From: Ardenticatenaceae bacterium | Lineage (GTDB): Bacteria; Chloroflexota; Anaerolineae; Promineifilales; Promineifilaceae | Assembly: GCA_011525915.1 (NCBI GenBank) | Contig: WYBM01000026.1 | Span: 1-64,000, forward strand | Direction: 5' to 3' | DNA: 64,000 bases | Shown here: positions 1-8,840 of the stretch, one piece after another | Layout: each line of letters starts with the position of its first letter | Numbering within the stretch: position 1 is the first letter of the stretch | Made by a program: the position numbers and the translations under genes | The notes under the pieces: model-generated | What the model saw: the letters and a program-made list of their open reading frames with translations, nothing else | What the model was told of the DNA's origin: nothing | Databases searched by the model: none

Positions 1-32
1 CAGTACACCATGATGATAAAATAGTCTCGGGT

Positions 33-98
33 CATTGGGCAGCCTCCGTAAATAGATTTAGTTGGTTCCACTCTATTCTACGTGTGTGCTGCCCAATG
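33..98. repeat. 11-bp inverted repeat around a short spacer
   Basis: The 11-mer cattgggcagc at 33-43 is exactly matched by its reverse complement at 88-98, with 44 bases between. It may be the footprint of a small mobile element or an operator. Nothing else supports either reading, and the left flank lies outside the window. Confidence 0.35.
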
Positions 99-238
99 AA
101 AACCCTAAAAATAGTTGCACATTAGGTGAACAAGATATTAGTGAGCGGATGGCTACTTTGGGAATGAAGTCTGATTCTCCTGATGAGCTGGCGAGGCTGC
201 TGCGGCAACTTGCCAGGCAATTAGAAGACAGACATTAA
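62..238 (+). CDS. Possible small protein, unknown
   Basis: A 58-residue open frame (TTG start, or GTG at 86) ends in a Leu/Arg-rich amphipathic stretch beginning SPDELARLLRQL and closing LEDRH. I do not recognise it. It has no clear ribosome binding site, and its start overlaps the right arm of the inverted repeat at 33-98. It could be the tail of a degraded gene. The rest of the first 360 bases (239-360) shows no gene. Confidence 0.2.
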   Translation: MVPLYSTCVLPNENPKNSCTLGEQDISERMATLGMKSDSPDELARLLRQLARQLEDRH

Positions 239-360
239 GACATGAGGGTAGGGTTTGAATAGAGGCCCAAACAAGCGTTAGTTGTGTGGAAAACAGGCAG
301 TTTTGCAGCGTGAAAAATGGGGTAAAAAATGGGCGTTTGCGGAAAAAAATTTGAAAAAAG

Positions 361-432
361 TGGGCCTACTAGGATTCGAACCTAGAACCCAGCGGTTATG
401 AGCCGCTTGCTCTGCCATTGAGCTATAGGCCC
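361..432 (-). tRNA. tRNA with CAU anticodon (elongator Met or Ile2)
   Basis: The minus strand folds as a complete cloverleaf: 7-bp acceptor GGGCCTA/TAGGCCC, D arm GCTC/GAGC, anticodon stem AGCGG/CCGCT with loop CTCATAA, and T arm CTAGG-TTCGAAT-CCTAG. The discriminator is A and CCA is not encoded. The CAU anticodon means Met, or Ile2 if a lysidine is made at the wobble base; the sequence alone does not settle which. It is the last of three tRNA genes on this strand. Confidence 0.93.
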
Positions 433-437
433 CTTTT

Positions 438-493
438 CAGTATTCAGTGTTCAGTATTCAGTGCTTGACTGATTACTTGTTACTGCTTACTGG
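438..493. repeat. CAGT/ACTG hairpin repeat, copy 1
   Basis: A run of TCAGTATTCAGTGTTCAG-type units is followed by ACTG-type units on the same strand, so it can fold into an imperfect hairpin. It lies between two tRNA genes and belongs to the same family as the copies at 575, 11076, 44008 and 61650. Confidence 0.7.
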
Positions 494-498
494 AAAAG

Positions 499-569
499 AG
501 CGGCAGTCGGGATTCGAACCCGAGATAACAGCTTGGAAGGCTGTTGTGTTACCCCTACACCACTGCCGC
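499..569 (-). tRNA. tRNA-Gly (UCC)
   Basis: Cloverleaf on the minus strand: acceptor GCGGCAG/CTGCCGC, anticodon loop CTTCCAA giving UCC, and T arm CGGG-TTCGAAT-CCCG. The discriminator is U, as is usual for tRNA-Gly, and CCA is not encoded. Confidence 0.95.
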
Positions 570-574
570 ATAAT

Positions 575-667
575 AGTCAGTGTTCAGTAGGTCAGTGTTC
601 AGTACGTCAGTGGGTAGCCTTTGCTTTTTTACTGATTACTGCTCACTAACTACTGACTACTGGTCAG
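575..667. repeat. CAGT/ACTG hairpin repeat, copy 2
   Basis: The left half repeats gtcagtgttcagta. The right half reads ttactgattactgctcactaac and further ACTG units, the inverse of the left half. It lies between the Gly and Pro tRNA genes. Confidence 0.7.
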
Positions 668-741
668 TCGGGGCAGCCAGATTTGAACTGACGACCTCTC
701 GCTCCCAAAGCGAGCGCTCTACCAAGCTGAGCTATGCCCCG
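668..741 (-). tRNA. tRNA-Pro (UGG)
   Basis: Cloverleaf on the minus strand: acceptor CGGGGCA/TGCCCCG, D arm GCTC/GAGC, anticodon stem CTCGC/GCGAG with loop TTTGGGA giving UGG, and T loop TTCAAAT. Discriminator A; no encoded CCA. Confidence 0.95.
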
Positions 742-831
742 ATGAATTGTTGATGTACCGGGCAGTAGTATACTTATGGGTGAAGGCAACGTCAACTGGA
801 TAATGACAGAAACAGGCTAAAAGGAAACTCG

Positions 832-1980
832 GTGAAGAACAATTATCAAATCTACTTCAGTGATGAACATGAGATGGTGCGGCAGGCAGTGCGTAAGTTT
901 GTAGCCGCAGAGATTACGCCATTTGTCGCTGAATGGGAAGAAGCAGGCAGCTTTCCACGCCAACTCTATAAAAAAGCAGCCAACGCAGGGGTGCTGGGCA
1001 TTGGCTACCCGGAACAATGGGGGGGCGTGCCCGGTGATCTGTTCATGCAGATCGCCGTATGGGAAGAGCTGGCTCGCTGTGGTTCAGGTGGTGTGGTAGC
1101 CGGATTGGGGTCGTTACACATTGCCTTGCCGCCACTGATGCTGATGGGTACGGAGGAACAGAAAGAGCAGTTCGCCCAACCGGTGCTGGCCGGTGAAAAA
1201 GTGGCTGCCCTGGCCATTACAGAACCGGGCGGCGGCTCCGATGTGGCCAGTTTATTGACCACGGCCGTACGTGAGGCTGATCATTACCGGGTTAATGGCA
1301 GCAAGACGTTTATTACCAGCGGCTGTCGTGCCGACGTGTTGGTCACGGCCGTGCGCACCGGCAGCCAGGGCGCCCAGGGCATCAGCTTGCTGCTGATTGA
1401 CGGGAACACACCAGGATTATCTCGCTCCCAGCCGTTGTCCAAAATGGGATGGTGGGCTTCTGACACTGCCCAGCTTTTTTTCAACGACTGCTGTGTCCCG
1501 GCAGAAAACCTGATTGGCATCGAAAACGCAGGCTTTTACGCCATCATGGCCAACTTCCAACGCGAACGGCTGCAGCTGGCAGTGCTGGCCAATATGACAG
1601 CCCAACTAGCGCTGGATGAGTGCCTGCGTTACGTGCAGGAGCGAGAAGCGTTTGGCAAACCGCTGGCCGGTTTCCAGGTGATCCGCCACAAGCTGGTAGA
1701 CATGGCCACGCAGGTGACAGTGAGCCGCGAATTTACCTACCGTGTCGCCGCCAGAATCAATGCCGGGGAAGACCAGGTGATGGAAATTTCCATGGCCAAA
1801 AACTTTGCCTGCCAGGTGAGCGACTTTGCCACGTATGAAGCCGTACAAATTTTTGGTGGGTATGGTTATATGCGCGAATATCTGGTAGAGCGGCTTTACC
1901 GTGACAATCGCATCCTCTCTATTGGGGGAGGCACGACTGAAATCATGAAAGAGATCATCAGCAAACGGCTCTTTGGCTAA
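832..1980 (+). CDS. Acyl-CoA dehydrogenase
   Basis: A 382-residue FAD-dependent acyl-CoA dehydrogenase, predicted to oxidise an acyl-CoA to the 2-enoyl-CoA in the cytoplasm and pass electrons to ETF. Family signatures are ITEPGGGSDVAS near residues 129-140 and the C-terminal QIFGGYGYMREY near 339-350. The usual catalytic Glu of the medium-chain group is missing (the C-terminal motif reads SIGGGTTEI). A Glu at 245 in FQRERLQLA sits where long-chain and isovaleryl enzymes carry their base, so this enzyme probably follows that pattern. It starts with GTG, preceded by AAGGAA at a suitable distance. No ETF or other beta-oxidation gene is adjacent, so the substrate cannot be named. Confidence 0.93.
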   Translation: MKNNYQIYFSDEHEMVRQAVRKFVAAEITPFVAEWEEAGSFPRQLYKKAANAGVLGIGYPEQWGGVPGDLFMQIAVWEELARCGSGGVVAGLGSLHIALPPLMLMGTEEQKEQFAQPVLAGEKVAALAITEPGGGSDVASLLTTAVREADHYRVNGSKTFITSGCRADVLVTAVRTGSQGAQGISLLLIDGNTPGLSRSQPLSKMGWWASDTAQLFFNDCCVPAENLIGIENAGFYAIMANFQRERLQLAVLANMTAQLALDECLRYVQEREAFGKPLAGFQVIRHKLVDMATQVTVSREFTYRVAARINAGEDQVMEISMAKNFACQVSDFATYEAVQIFGGYGYMREYLVERLYRDNRILSIGGGTTEIMKEIISKRLFG

Positions 1981-2007
1981 ACCTGGTTTTTACCTACCGT
2001 AGGGGGA

Positions 2008-2310
2008 TTATGGCTTACGGCCGTCGGCCAGCGCCTGCATTTTTGTGGCCAGGGCCACGTCCAGGTTGCTGATGGCGTTATCCAGGCTATGGGTCACCAG
2101 ATTAACCATCACCCGGTTATAGACATTACTCCATTCTGGATGATGATCCATCTTGTCTGCTTCAATGGCGGCGCTGACCATCCAGCCTACAGCCTGGGCA
2201 AACGAACCAAACTTATACTCTTTGTGCAGTTTACCCTCTTTTACCTGCCAGCCAGGCAGCTCCGCTAAAGCGCTTTCCACTTCACCCTGTTCTAAAGCAT
2301 AACGTTTCAT
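2008..2310 (-). CDS. 4a-hydroxytetrahydrobiopterin dehydratase (PCD/DCoH family)
   Basis: A small protein of 100 residues with the pterin-4a-carbinolamine dehydratase signature: EADKMDHHPEW, then Y, then THS and D at the family spacing. The reaction recycles 4a-hydroxytetrahydropterin to the quinonoid dihydropterin. In bacteria without aromatic hydroxylases, members often serve molybdopterin metabolism or stay unassigned. AGGAGGT lies only 2 bases before the first ATG (2316) but 8 bases before the ATG at 2310, so the latter is chosen. It is 12 bases downstream of the membrane-protein gene and probably co-transcribed with it. Confidence 0.9.
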   Translation of the reverse strand: MKRYALEQGEVESALAELPGWQVKEGKLHKEYKFGSFAQAVGWMVSAAIEADKMDHHPEWSNVYNRVMVNLVTHSLDNAISNLDVALATKMQALADGRKP

Positions 2311-2322
2311 CGCCATTACCTC

Positions 2323-3459
2323 CTAGATGAGGGCGTCAAACCATAATCTCACTTGCTGCCCAATGAGGCTGCCAACAGCCGCCCCCACCCCACCTAACAT
2401 CAGGCCAATGGCAGCTCCTATGACGGCCGTACGCCAATTCTTTCCTGATACCTTAGCCACCATTTCCACCAGCGGCCAGCGATCAGACCCCAGCATAATC
2501 ATCTCAATAAGCCGGCGAATTGTCAGGCGGTTGGTTTGTCGTCGTTCAATTTCCGTAATCACCCCCAATATCATGCCTGTCAGCGCCAACGTTACCGCCA
2601 ACGCCAACAAGCCGCCTTCGCCAGAAGCCACGGCGCCCACAATAACCCCTAACACCATCGCCGGCGCCAGAAAAGGGACCGCACCCTGTTGAATCATCTC
2701 TTCAGGAGCCTCTACAGCTTCTTCCAGGCCAGCTTTAAATCCCCGGCTGGTAAGCCCGCCAGAAAAACCAATCATGGCCACGACCAGCATGGGTGTTAAT
2801 GCCCCCGCTAACAGACCTATAACCAACCCCTCAAACGCCCCGCCCACAAACGCGCTGCCAAAAGACAGCAGCCCAAACAACGCGGCACCAGAAAAGACAG
2901 CCCGTCTGGCCTGAAAATAAGACCCTAAATAGCCACCAATAACAACACCTAACAGCAAGGCTACGATGGTTCCCCACCAGCTTAAGCCCACAATGCTCAG
3001 GGTCAGGCCGGCAGCCAGCCCAACACCCGCCCCCAGGAATGCGCCCACCACAATGGAGCCAAAAACGAGGAAAAGGGCGACACCTGATGAATCACCCTCA
3101 TCTGGGCGGGCACGTGTCAACAAGCCCACCACCGCCCCCAAGAGCATCCCGCGCACCAGACCAAACAAAGCCGCCGACACTGGGGTGCCGGGGAGGCCGC
3201 CTAATAAGAGGCCGATCTGGCCCACAATGATGCCTGAAATGCCACCAGCCACCAGGCCGCTCATCATACCCCGGTTGCCTTCCAGTACGTTGTTATACGC
3301 TCCAAATAAACCTAGCAAGAGGATGGCCCCAATGAGACTGCCGGCGACTTCATCAGCTAATCCCCCTATAATGCCCAGGCAGGTGCCAATGATGACCATA
3401 AACAGAAAATCGCGCCAGGTTTTGGCGCCGGTAATGCTGGTGGGCGCTTTATCAATCAT
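2323..3459 (-). CDS. Glycine-rich polytopic membrane protein, unknown
   Basis: A 378-residue protein made almost entirely of hydrophobic, Gly/Ala-rich segments (for example FMVIIGTCLGIIGGLA at 19-34 and VAGGISGIIVGQIGLLLGG), about ten membrane spans. A short charged stretch near 300-330 (EIERRQTNRLTIRR) is probably cytoplasmic. There is no signature of a known transporter. Repeated short GxxxG-rich units suggest an origin by internal duplication. It is the third gene in a minus-strand group (GNAT, V4R, this, pterin dehydratase). I do not recognise the family. Confidence 0.75.
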   Translation of the reverse strand: MIDKAPTSITGAKTWRDFLFMVIIGTCLGIIGGLADEVAGSLIGAILLLGLFGAYNNVLEGNRGMMSGLVAGGISGIIVGQIGLLLGGLPGTPVSAALFGLVRGMLLGAVVGLLTRARPDEGDSSGVALFLVFGSIVVGAFLGAGVGLAAGLTLSIVGLSWWGTIVALLLGVVIGGYLGSYFQARRAVFSGAALFGLLSFGSAFVGGAFEGLVIGLLAGALTPMLVVAMIGFSGGLTSRGFKAGLEEAVEAPEEMIQQGAVPFLAPAMVLGVIVGAVASGEGGLLALAVTLALTGMILGVITEIERRQTNRLTIRRLIEMIMLGSDRWPLVEMVAKVSGKNWRTAVIGAAIGLMLGGVGAAVGSLIGQQVRLWFDALI

Positions 3460-3507
3460 TGTGTCTATGCTTGTGAAGGCCAGACTATTACGGCCGTAAC
3501 CATCATA

Positions 3508-4152
3508 TCACCCTTTTTCTCTTATCTCAAAACGACAATAGCCGTCACCCTTACCGCGACAATGGGTTTCAATCACTTCAAACTGGCGGAAATCCTTGCC
3601 TGTGGCATAGGCCATCGCCTCGCTTAACGTGCCGATATACATATGGCAAAGGGGCTTATCATCATGACGCATATGGCAAATGACACAAGCGTAATCTGTA
3701 AATACAAAGGTGCCATCTTCATCACGCACGTCAATTAAGCCATAAGGCACCGTATCCATCAACCCTTTACGAATACCCAACAACACGGCCCGCATGCGCA
3801 GCCGCTGTGGCAGCGCCTTAAGGGCCAGGCCAGCCAACCCCATGGCTGAAGATTGTTCCTTAATGCCCCAGCGAAACGCGGCCCGCCCAATGCGCTGTAA
3901 CATGCCCTTACCCGCCCGACCCGTAAACACTTCAATGGCCGCATTCAGCTGGGCAAATTCACGAGCGGCAATGCCCGATGCCAGGTCATTAGGTGGCGGG
4001 TTGTTGACATACCGTTCTAAACCGCTGCTTTGCAGCACTGCCTTCAAACCATTGCTGCCTAGCACCTCTTCAATCCCCTGCATGGTCTGGTAAAACAGGG
4101 CATTAATGTAAGGGGCATCATCAGGTATGTTGATCGGTTCATAGTGTGTCAT
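3508..4152 (-). CDS. V4R-domain protein
   Basis: A soluble protein of 214 residues ending in a 4-vinyl-reductase (V4R) domain, seen as FEVIETHCRGKGDGYCRFEI at the C terminus. The domain binds small hydrophobic or aromatic ligands and occurs in the bacteriochlorophyll protein BchJ, in regulators and in TRAPP-like folds. Cysteines in YACVICHMRHDDKPLC may bind a metal. Its start overlaps the end of the upstream GNAT gene by 14 bases, which indicates coupled translation. Ligand and role are not visible; the neighbours give no pigment-synthesis context. Confidence 0.85.
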   Translation of the reverse strand: MTHYEPINIPDDAPYINALFYQTMQGIEEVLGSNGLKAVLQSSGLERYVNNPPPNDLASGIAAREFAQLNAAIEVFTGRAGKGMLQRIGRAAFRWGIKEQSSAMGLAGLALKALPQRLRMRAVLLGIRKGLMDTVPYGLIDVRDEDGTFVFTDYACVICHMRHDDKPLCHMYIGTLSEAMAYATGKDFRQFEVIETHCRGKGDGYCRFEIREKG

Positions 4153-5092
4153 GGGGCAACTCCTTTATCCACACGGGCAGGCGGTGACCGCTGGCCCGAA
4201 AACCGAATTTACGATACAGCAGTTGGGATGATAAATTATCAATCTGGGTATTCAAAGAGACGGCGCGCAACCCACATTGGTAGTAACCGTGCAGTGTATG
4301 CGCCAGCAAGGCCGAGCCGATGCCCTGGCCCTGGTGATCTTTATGAACAGTCAGGCGCACCAGGTGTGCGCCAGCGTCACTGCGGGTGCTGAGTTGAAAA
4401 CCCACGGCCGTGTCCACCAGCAGCACCAGGTCATAACTTAACGCCCGGTCAAACGCCAGCCGCAGTGCGTGAGCGCTGTGCCGCCACAACGGGTCAAACG
4501 CCGAGGCTTCCAATTCAGCCAGGGTATCAAAATCACTCTCGATAACAGGGCGAATGGTAAGGTGTGGGATGGCCGGCAATGGGGGGATGGCCATATCTTG
4601 TTTGAGATAGGTCTCGATCTCATTGCCTACCCTAAAATCCATCTCCTCCAGCCAGCTTTGCGGCCAGCTTTCAGCCATCAGCCAGGCCAACGTTGTTAAT
4701 CCTCGCCGCCGGCAGTGCGCTTCGATCCGGGCCATCATGGCGGCCAGTATATCGCCGGGCTTGTCTGCTTTTTCCAGCGCTGCACGGCTGACCGCCGCGG
4801 CGCGCAGCCAGGCAACAGGTGGCACGTCGGCCCCGGCGGCCAGGCAAGCCATTATTTCCTGCCGTGCACCCATCAGCCTGGCGGCAGTACCTAAAGATAT
4901 CGCTGGTTTGGGCAAAACGACAAAACCTGAGGAGCCCAGCCAATCACCAGGTAGATACCAGTCAGCGTGAACATGACGGTAAACGGCCGTTTCCAGCAGC
5001 CGGGCAATGCTGCCGGCATCGGCGTCATGAGCTACCCGGATGTTTGCCGGTAGTACACTCGCTGAGAACAATTCGCCGTTTGCTAATTCCAT
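4139..5092 (-). CDS. GNAT-family N-acetyltransferase, two-domain
   Basis: The C-terminal half is a clear GNAT fold: the acetyl-CoA binding motif VHKDHQGQGIGSALL, then LNTQIDNLSSQLLYRKFGF. The N-terminal half (IRVAHDADAGSIARLLETA onward) looks like a second, degenerate GNAT unit, so the protein is probably a tandem GNAT of 317 residues. The acceptor is unknown. The start is taken as the ATG at 5092; an in-frame GTG at 5107 would add five residues, and neither has a good ribosome site. It is divergent from recA across a short gap. Confidence 0.85.
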   Translation of the reverse strand: MELANGELFSASVLPANIRVAHDADAGSIARLLETAVYRHVHADWYLPGDWLGSSGFVVLPKPAISLGTAARLMGARQEIMACLAAGADVPPVAWLRAAAVSRAALEKADKPGDILAAMMARIEAHCRRRGLTTLAWLMAESWPQSWLEEMDFRVGNEIETYLKQDMAIPPLPAIPHLTIRPVIESDFDTLAELEASAFDPLWRHSAHALRLAFDRALSYDLVLLVDTAVGFQLSTRSDAGAHLVRLTVHKDHQGQGIGSALLAHTLHGYYQCGLRAVSLNTQIDNLSSQLLYRKFGFRASGHRLPVWIKELPHDTL

Positions 5093-5148
5093 AGCGCTAT
5101 TGTACACTACATAATCAAAATTCTAGCAAACACCCTGTCAAGGTAAAA

Positions 5149-6162
5149 ATGGGAAAAGAGGGAAAAGATCGGCAGTTAGAAAACACCATTGCCACCTTAA
5201 CCAAAAAGTATGGTGAAGGCACCATCATGCGCCTGGGCGAGGCCCGGCATTTACAGGTAGAAGCCATCCCCACCGGTGCCTTATCCCTGGATATTGCCCT
5301 GGGGGTAGGAGGCCTGCCTCGTGGCCGGGTGATTGAGATCTACGGCCCCGAATCTTCTGGTAAAACAACCCTCTGCCAGCACGTCATTGCTGAGGCCCAA
5401 AAACGGGGTGGGGTTTGTGCTTTTGTCGATATGGAACACGCCCTTGACCCTGTTTATGCTGAGCAATGTGGTGTCGATATCAACAACCTCTATGTTTCCC
5501 AGCCAGACACCGGTGAACAAGCTCTGGAAATCGCCGAGGCGCTCATCCGCTCAGGCACGATGGATGTCGTGGTTGTAGACTCTGTAGCCGCCCTGGTGCC
5601 CCGGGCTGAAATTGAAGGTGAAATGGGTGATGCCCACGTGGGTCTGCAGGCCCGCCTGATGTCCCAGGCCTTACGCAAACTTTCTGGAGCCATCAAACAA
5701 ACCAACACCATCATGATTTTTACCAACCAGCTGCGCTCCAAAATCGGCGTCATGTTTGGCAGTCCGGAAACGACCAGCGGCGGTAATGCCCTGAAGTTTT
5801 ATGCCTCGGTGCGCCTGGATATGCGCCGCACGGAAACGATCAAAGCAGGCAGCGAGGTGGTTGGCAGCCGGGCGGTGGTGAAGGTAAAGAAGAACAAAGT
5901 GGCCCCGCCTTTTACTGAGGCAAATTTTGACATCATGTACAACGAGGGCATTTCCAAGACAGGCTGCGTGTTAGATCTGGCAGTGGATTATAACCTGCTG
6001 GAGAAGCGCGGCGCGTTTATCCGTTATGGTGAGACACTGCTAGGCCAGGGGCGCGAAAATGCCAAGGTGTACCTGGCCGAACATCCTGAGCTATTATTTG
6101 AACTAGAAACTCTGATTCGACAGGAAGCTGGTTTACCACTGATGGAACCAGCCGCATCATAA
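5149..6162 (+). CDS. recA: Recombinase RecA
   Basis: The 337-residue strand-exchange ATPase of homologous recombination and activator of the SOS response. Walker A is GPESSGKT at 66-73, Walker [11 protein letters not shown], followed by the [20 protein letters not shown] segment and the L2-loop region [20 protein letters not shown]. Length and the short C-terminal tail are normal. A weak AAGGT precedes the ATG. The gene contains no ACGGCCGT octamer, unlike most neighbours. recX follows after about 0.4 kb. I did not find a LexA box I would defend in the 56-base divergent gap. Confidence 0.99.
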   Translation: MGKEGKDRQLENTIATLTKKYGEGTIMRLGEARHLQVEAIPTGALSLDIALGVGGLPRGRVIEIYGPESSGKTTLCQHVIAEAQKRGGVCAFVDMEHALDPVYAEQCGVDINNLYVSQPDTGEQALEIAEALIRSGTMDVVVVDSVAALVPRAEIEGEMGDAHVGLQARLMSQALRKLSGAIKQTNTIMIFTNQLRSKIGVMFGSPETTSGGNALKFYASVRLDMRRTETIKAGSEVVGSRAVVKVKKNKVAPPFTEANFDIMYNEGISKTGCVLDLAVDYNLLEKRGAFIRYGETLLGQGRENAKVYLAEHPELLFELETLIRQEAGLPLMEPAAS

Positions 6163-6542
6163 CATGTGACACGGCCGTGACCCTACGGCCACCTATGCCA
6201 TCGGCAACCAATGAAATTGCGACGATCAGACAGTGAATTGGTCTGGAGCAGGCATTCCAGCAAACATGGCGCCCATCATTTCCCAAAACTAACAGCAGAC
6301 TGGGAAAAAATGATCTTGAACGCGAGAGGACGGTTAAACAGGCCGGCCTTAAAGGAATACCAGTTAAAATGGTATGTAATTTTGATAACGATTGTCATCC
6401 GTACAGTATCATTTGTGCAGCCATCTGTCAGTGTACAGGCAGGAACAGCCGCTCACTTCTCTTGAGCAACTGCAAATCCTAACCAGATAGCCCTATTGTG
6501 GGCAGTTGCCTATTTCACATCTCGTCGAACAACTAATTGGGT
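6163..6542. other. recA-recX intergenic region
   Basis: About 380 bases with no convincing gene. The one 84-codon frame here (6211-6465) lacks a ribosome site, has no family resemblance and is rejected. One ACGGCCGT octamer lies just after recA at 6171. I see no recognisable RNA fold apart from the terminator-like hairpin at its right end. Confidence 0.5.
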
Positions 6543-6579
6543 AAGCCGTGGCCAATGATTGCCGCGGCTTTTGTTGTTT
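6543..6579 (+). terminator. Terminator-like hairpin abutting recX
   Basis: AAGCCGTGGC (6543-6552) pairs with GCCGCGGCTT (6561-6570) around an 8-base loop with one wobble pair. It is followed by TTGTTGTTT, which runs straight into the recX ATG at 6580. This has the form of an intrinsic terminator and could limit read-through from recA into recX. Confidence 0.65.
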
Positions 6580-7212
6580 ATGGGCATTATTACAGCACTT
6601 ACAAAACAAAAAAGAAACCCCAACCGGGTAAGCATCTATCTGGATGGAGAATTTGCTTTTGGATTGGCGGCGATTACGGCCGTACCTTTATGTATTGGCC
6701 AGCAGCTTACAGCCGCAGAGATAACCACGCTGCAGCAAGCCGACGAATTGGAAAATGCCAAACAGTCAGCCATCCGTTTTATTGGCTACCGGCCGCGGAG
6801 TCTGGCAGAAGTGCATAAAAACCTGCTTGGCAAAGGGTTTGACGAAGCCACGATTGCCCAGGCGACCATGCGGCTGCAAGAAGTGGGGTTACTGGATGAC
6901 ACGGCCTTCGCCCGCTTTTGGGTGGAACAGCGCGAAACCTTTAAACCACGCAGCCAGCTGGCCCTGCGCCATGAGCTGCAACAAAAAGGCGTCAGCCGTG
7001 ACATTATTGACATGGTTCTTTCTGATGTAGATGAAACGGCGGCGGCACATCGGGCGGCGGCCATACAGGCTACACGCTGGCAGCATTTGCCAGAAATAGA
7101 GTTTAAAAACAAAGTAGGCGGATTCCTGCAGCGACGCGGGTTTTCCTACACCATCATCAAGGAAATTGCCGATGAGATATGGCAAACTGTCTCATCGAAT
7201 CAACCGAATTAA
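6580..7212 (+). CDS. recX: Regulatory protein RecX
   Basis: A 210-residue RecX, which binds RecA filaments and limits their activity. It shows the long-form N terminus NPNRVSIYLDGEFAFGL and the helical repeats AIRFIGYRPRSLAEVHKNLL and LLDDTAFARFWVEQR. A longer frame starts at a TTG at 6559, but homologues begin near MGIITALTKQKRNPNRV, so the ATG at 6580 is preferred. There is no ribosome site before it, and the preceding hairpin may keep expression low. Its stop codon overlaps the ribosome site of rny. Confidence 0.93.
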   Translation: MGIITALTKQKRNPNRVSIYLDGEFAFGLAAITAVPLCIGQQLTAAEITTLQQADELENAKQSAIRFIGYRPRSLAEVHKNLLGKGFDEATIAQATMRLQEVGLLDDTAFARFWVEQRETFKPRSQLALRHELQQKGVSRDIIDMVLSDVDETAAAHRAAAIQATRWQHLPEIEFKNKVGGFLQRRGFSYTIIKEIADEIWQTVSSNQPN

Positions 7213-7224
7213 AGGAGAGCACTT

Positions 7225-8754
7225 ATGCCCATAGTCTATGTATTGGTGGGTTTGCTTATGGGGGCCATTGTGGCGACGGCCGTGACTTATGTCGTCCTCA
7301 AACCCCGTTTTGAGCAGGCACAGAAAAACCTGGAAGCAGAGTTAGACCAAAAGCGGAAAGAAGCGGAAAAAGAAAACCAGAATGTCGTAGAAGGAGCCCG
7401 TAAAGAAGCCAAACAAATTCGTATAGAAGCAGAAAAGGTCATTGAACGCCGCTACGCCGACCTGGCCCGCGCTGAAGAACGGGTAGATCGGCGCAATGAA
7501 AACCTGGACAAACAAGTACAGAAAGTGGAGCAGCGCGAACAGATCCTTAACAAACGCCAGAGCCGCTTAGACCGGCGGCACAATGAACTGGAAGTTATGG
7601 AAACGACCATTCGTGGCCAGTTGGAGCAGGTTGCCAACATGACAGTCGATGAGGCCAAACAACAACTATTGCTGGACGTGGAAAAAGAGGCCCGGCAAGA
7701 TATGGCCCGCATCATGCGTGAAATTGAGGATGAGGCCAAAGAGACAGCCAATCAGAAGGCCCGCGAATTGATCGCCATGGCCATTCAGCGCATCGCCAGT
7801 GATCAGGTGGCAGAAATAACCGTCTCAACGGTGGTGCTGCCCAGCGAAGAGATGAAGGGGCGTATCATTGGCCGCAGCGGCCGTAACATTCGCGCCTTTG
7901 AGCAGGCGGCTGGTGTAGACATTGTGGTAGATGATACACCTGAAGCAGTAACCATTTCCAGCTTTGACCCGGTACGGCGTGAGGTGGCGCGGCGGGCCCT
8001 GGAGAAGTTGATTACCGACGGCCGTATTCACCCCGCCCGCATTGAAAAACTGATCAAAGATGCCCAACAACAGGTCAACCAGGACATCAAAGATGCAGGG
8101 GAACAGGCCGCCTATGAAGCCAATGTCCATGGCCTGCACCCGCAGATCACCAAGATGTTGGGGCGGTTGAAATACCGTACTTCCTATGGCCAGAACCAGC
8201 TTTTCCATGCCGTGGAAGCCGCCAAGATCGCCTCGGTCCTGGCAGCAGAGCTGGGCGCTAACGTAGAGTATGCCAAGATGGGCGGTTTGCTGCATGACAT
8301 TGGCAAAGCCATGGACCACGAGCAAGAAGGCACACACGCCATGCTGGGCGCTGAATTTTGCCAGCGCTTTAACGTGCCCCCCCCGGTCATCAATGCCATT
8401 GCCTCACATCATCACGAAATAGAGCAGGAATCGGTAGAATCTATCATTGTGGAAGCGGCCGATGCCATTTCCGGAGCCCGGCCAGGAGCGCGGCGTGAAA
8501 GCCTGGAAAATTACATCAAGCGGGTGCGCACCCTGGAAGAAATTGCCACGTCATTCCCTGGTGTCGAAAGCGCCTATGCCTTACAAGCCGGCCGGGAAAT
8601 TCGTATTTTGGTCAAGCCTGACCAAATAGATGATCTGGAAGCGATGCGTCTTTCTAAAAATATTGCCAAGACCGTGGAAGAGAGCATGCAGTATCCCGGC
8701 CAGATTCAGGTAACCGTTATTCGGGAAACACGGGCTCTTAGCTTTGCCAAGTAG
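7225..8754 (+). CDS. rny: Ribonuclease Y
   Basis: A 509-residue membrane-anchored endoribonuclease that starts bulk mRNA decay. Order of parts: N-terminal membrane helix (4-24), long charged coiled coil (about 30-170), KH domain with the loop GRIIGRSGRNIRAFEQAAG, then an HD phosphohydrolase domain with LLHDIGKAMDHE near 353-364 and SHHHEIEQE. AAAGGAG lies 7 bases before the ATG. Twelve bases separate it from recX, so the two are likely one transcript. Confidence 0.98.
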   Translation: MPIVYVLVGLLMGAIVATAVTYVVLKPRFEQAQKNLEAELDQKRKEAEKENQNVVEGARKEAKQIRIEAEKVIERRYADLARAEERVDRRNENLDKQVQKVEQREQILNKRQSRLDRRHNELEVMETTIRGQLEQVANMTVDEAKQQLLLDVEKEARQDMARIMREIEDEAKETANQKARELIAMAIQRIASDQVAEITVSTVVLPSEEMKGRIIGRSGRNIRAFEQAAGVDIVVDDTPEAVTISSFDPVRREVARRALEKLITDGRIHPARIEKLIKDAQQQVNQDIKDAGEQAAYEANVHGLHPQITKMLGRLKYRTSYGQNQLFHAVEAAKIASVLAAELGANVEYAKMGGLLHDIGKAMDHEQEGTHAMLGAEFCQRFNVPPPVINAIASHHHEIEQESVESIIVEAADAISGARPGARRESLENYIKRVRTLEEIATSFPGVESAYALQAGREIRILVKPDQIDDLEAMRLSKNIAKTVEESMQYPGQIQVTVIRETRALSFAK

Positions 8755-8762
8755 GGCCCTGA

Positions 8763-8813
8763 GGGTCCTGCGGACCCGTCACACTCCCGGAGGTTTTGAA
8801 TCTCCGGGAGTGT
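8763..8813. terminator. Two hairpins between convergent genes
   Basis: GGGTCC-TGC-GGACCC at 8763-8777 is followed by a perfect 12-bp stem ACACTCCCGGAG/CTCCGGGAGTGT at 8781-8813 with a 9-base loop. There is no T tract on either side, so this is a strong RNA stem marking the ends of rny and the aldo/keto reductase gene, not a classical intrinsic terminator. Confidence 0.65.
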
Positions 8814-8840
8814 AGGGGCGGCATCACCTTCATACCCCGT

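Noticed and set aside
2355-2366. gctgcccaatga, matching the inverted-repeat arm at 88-98
   Set aside because: It lies inside a coding gene with no partner arm; a match this short is likely chance.
6211-6465. 84-codon frame between recA and recX
   Set aside because: No ribosome site, no family resemblance, mixed composition; treated as chance.
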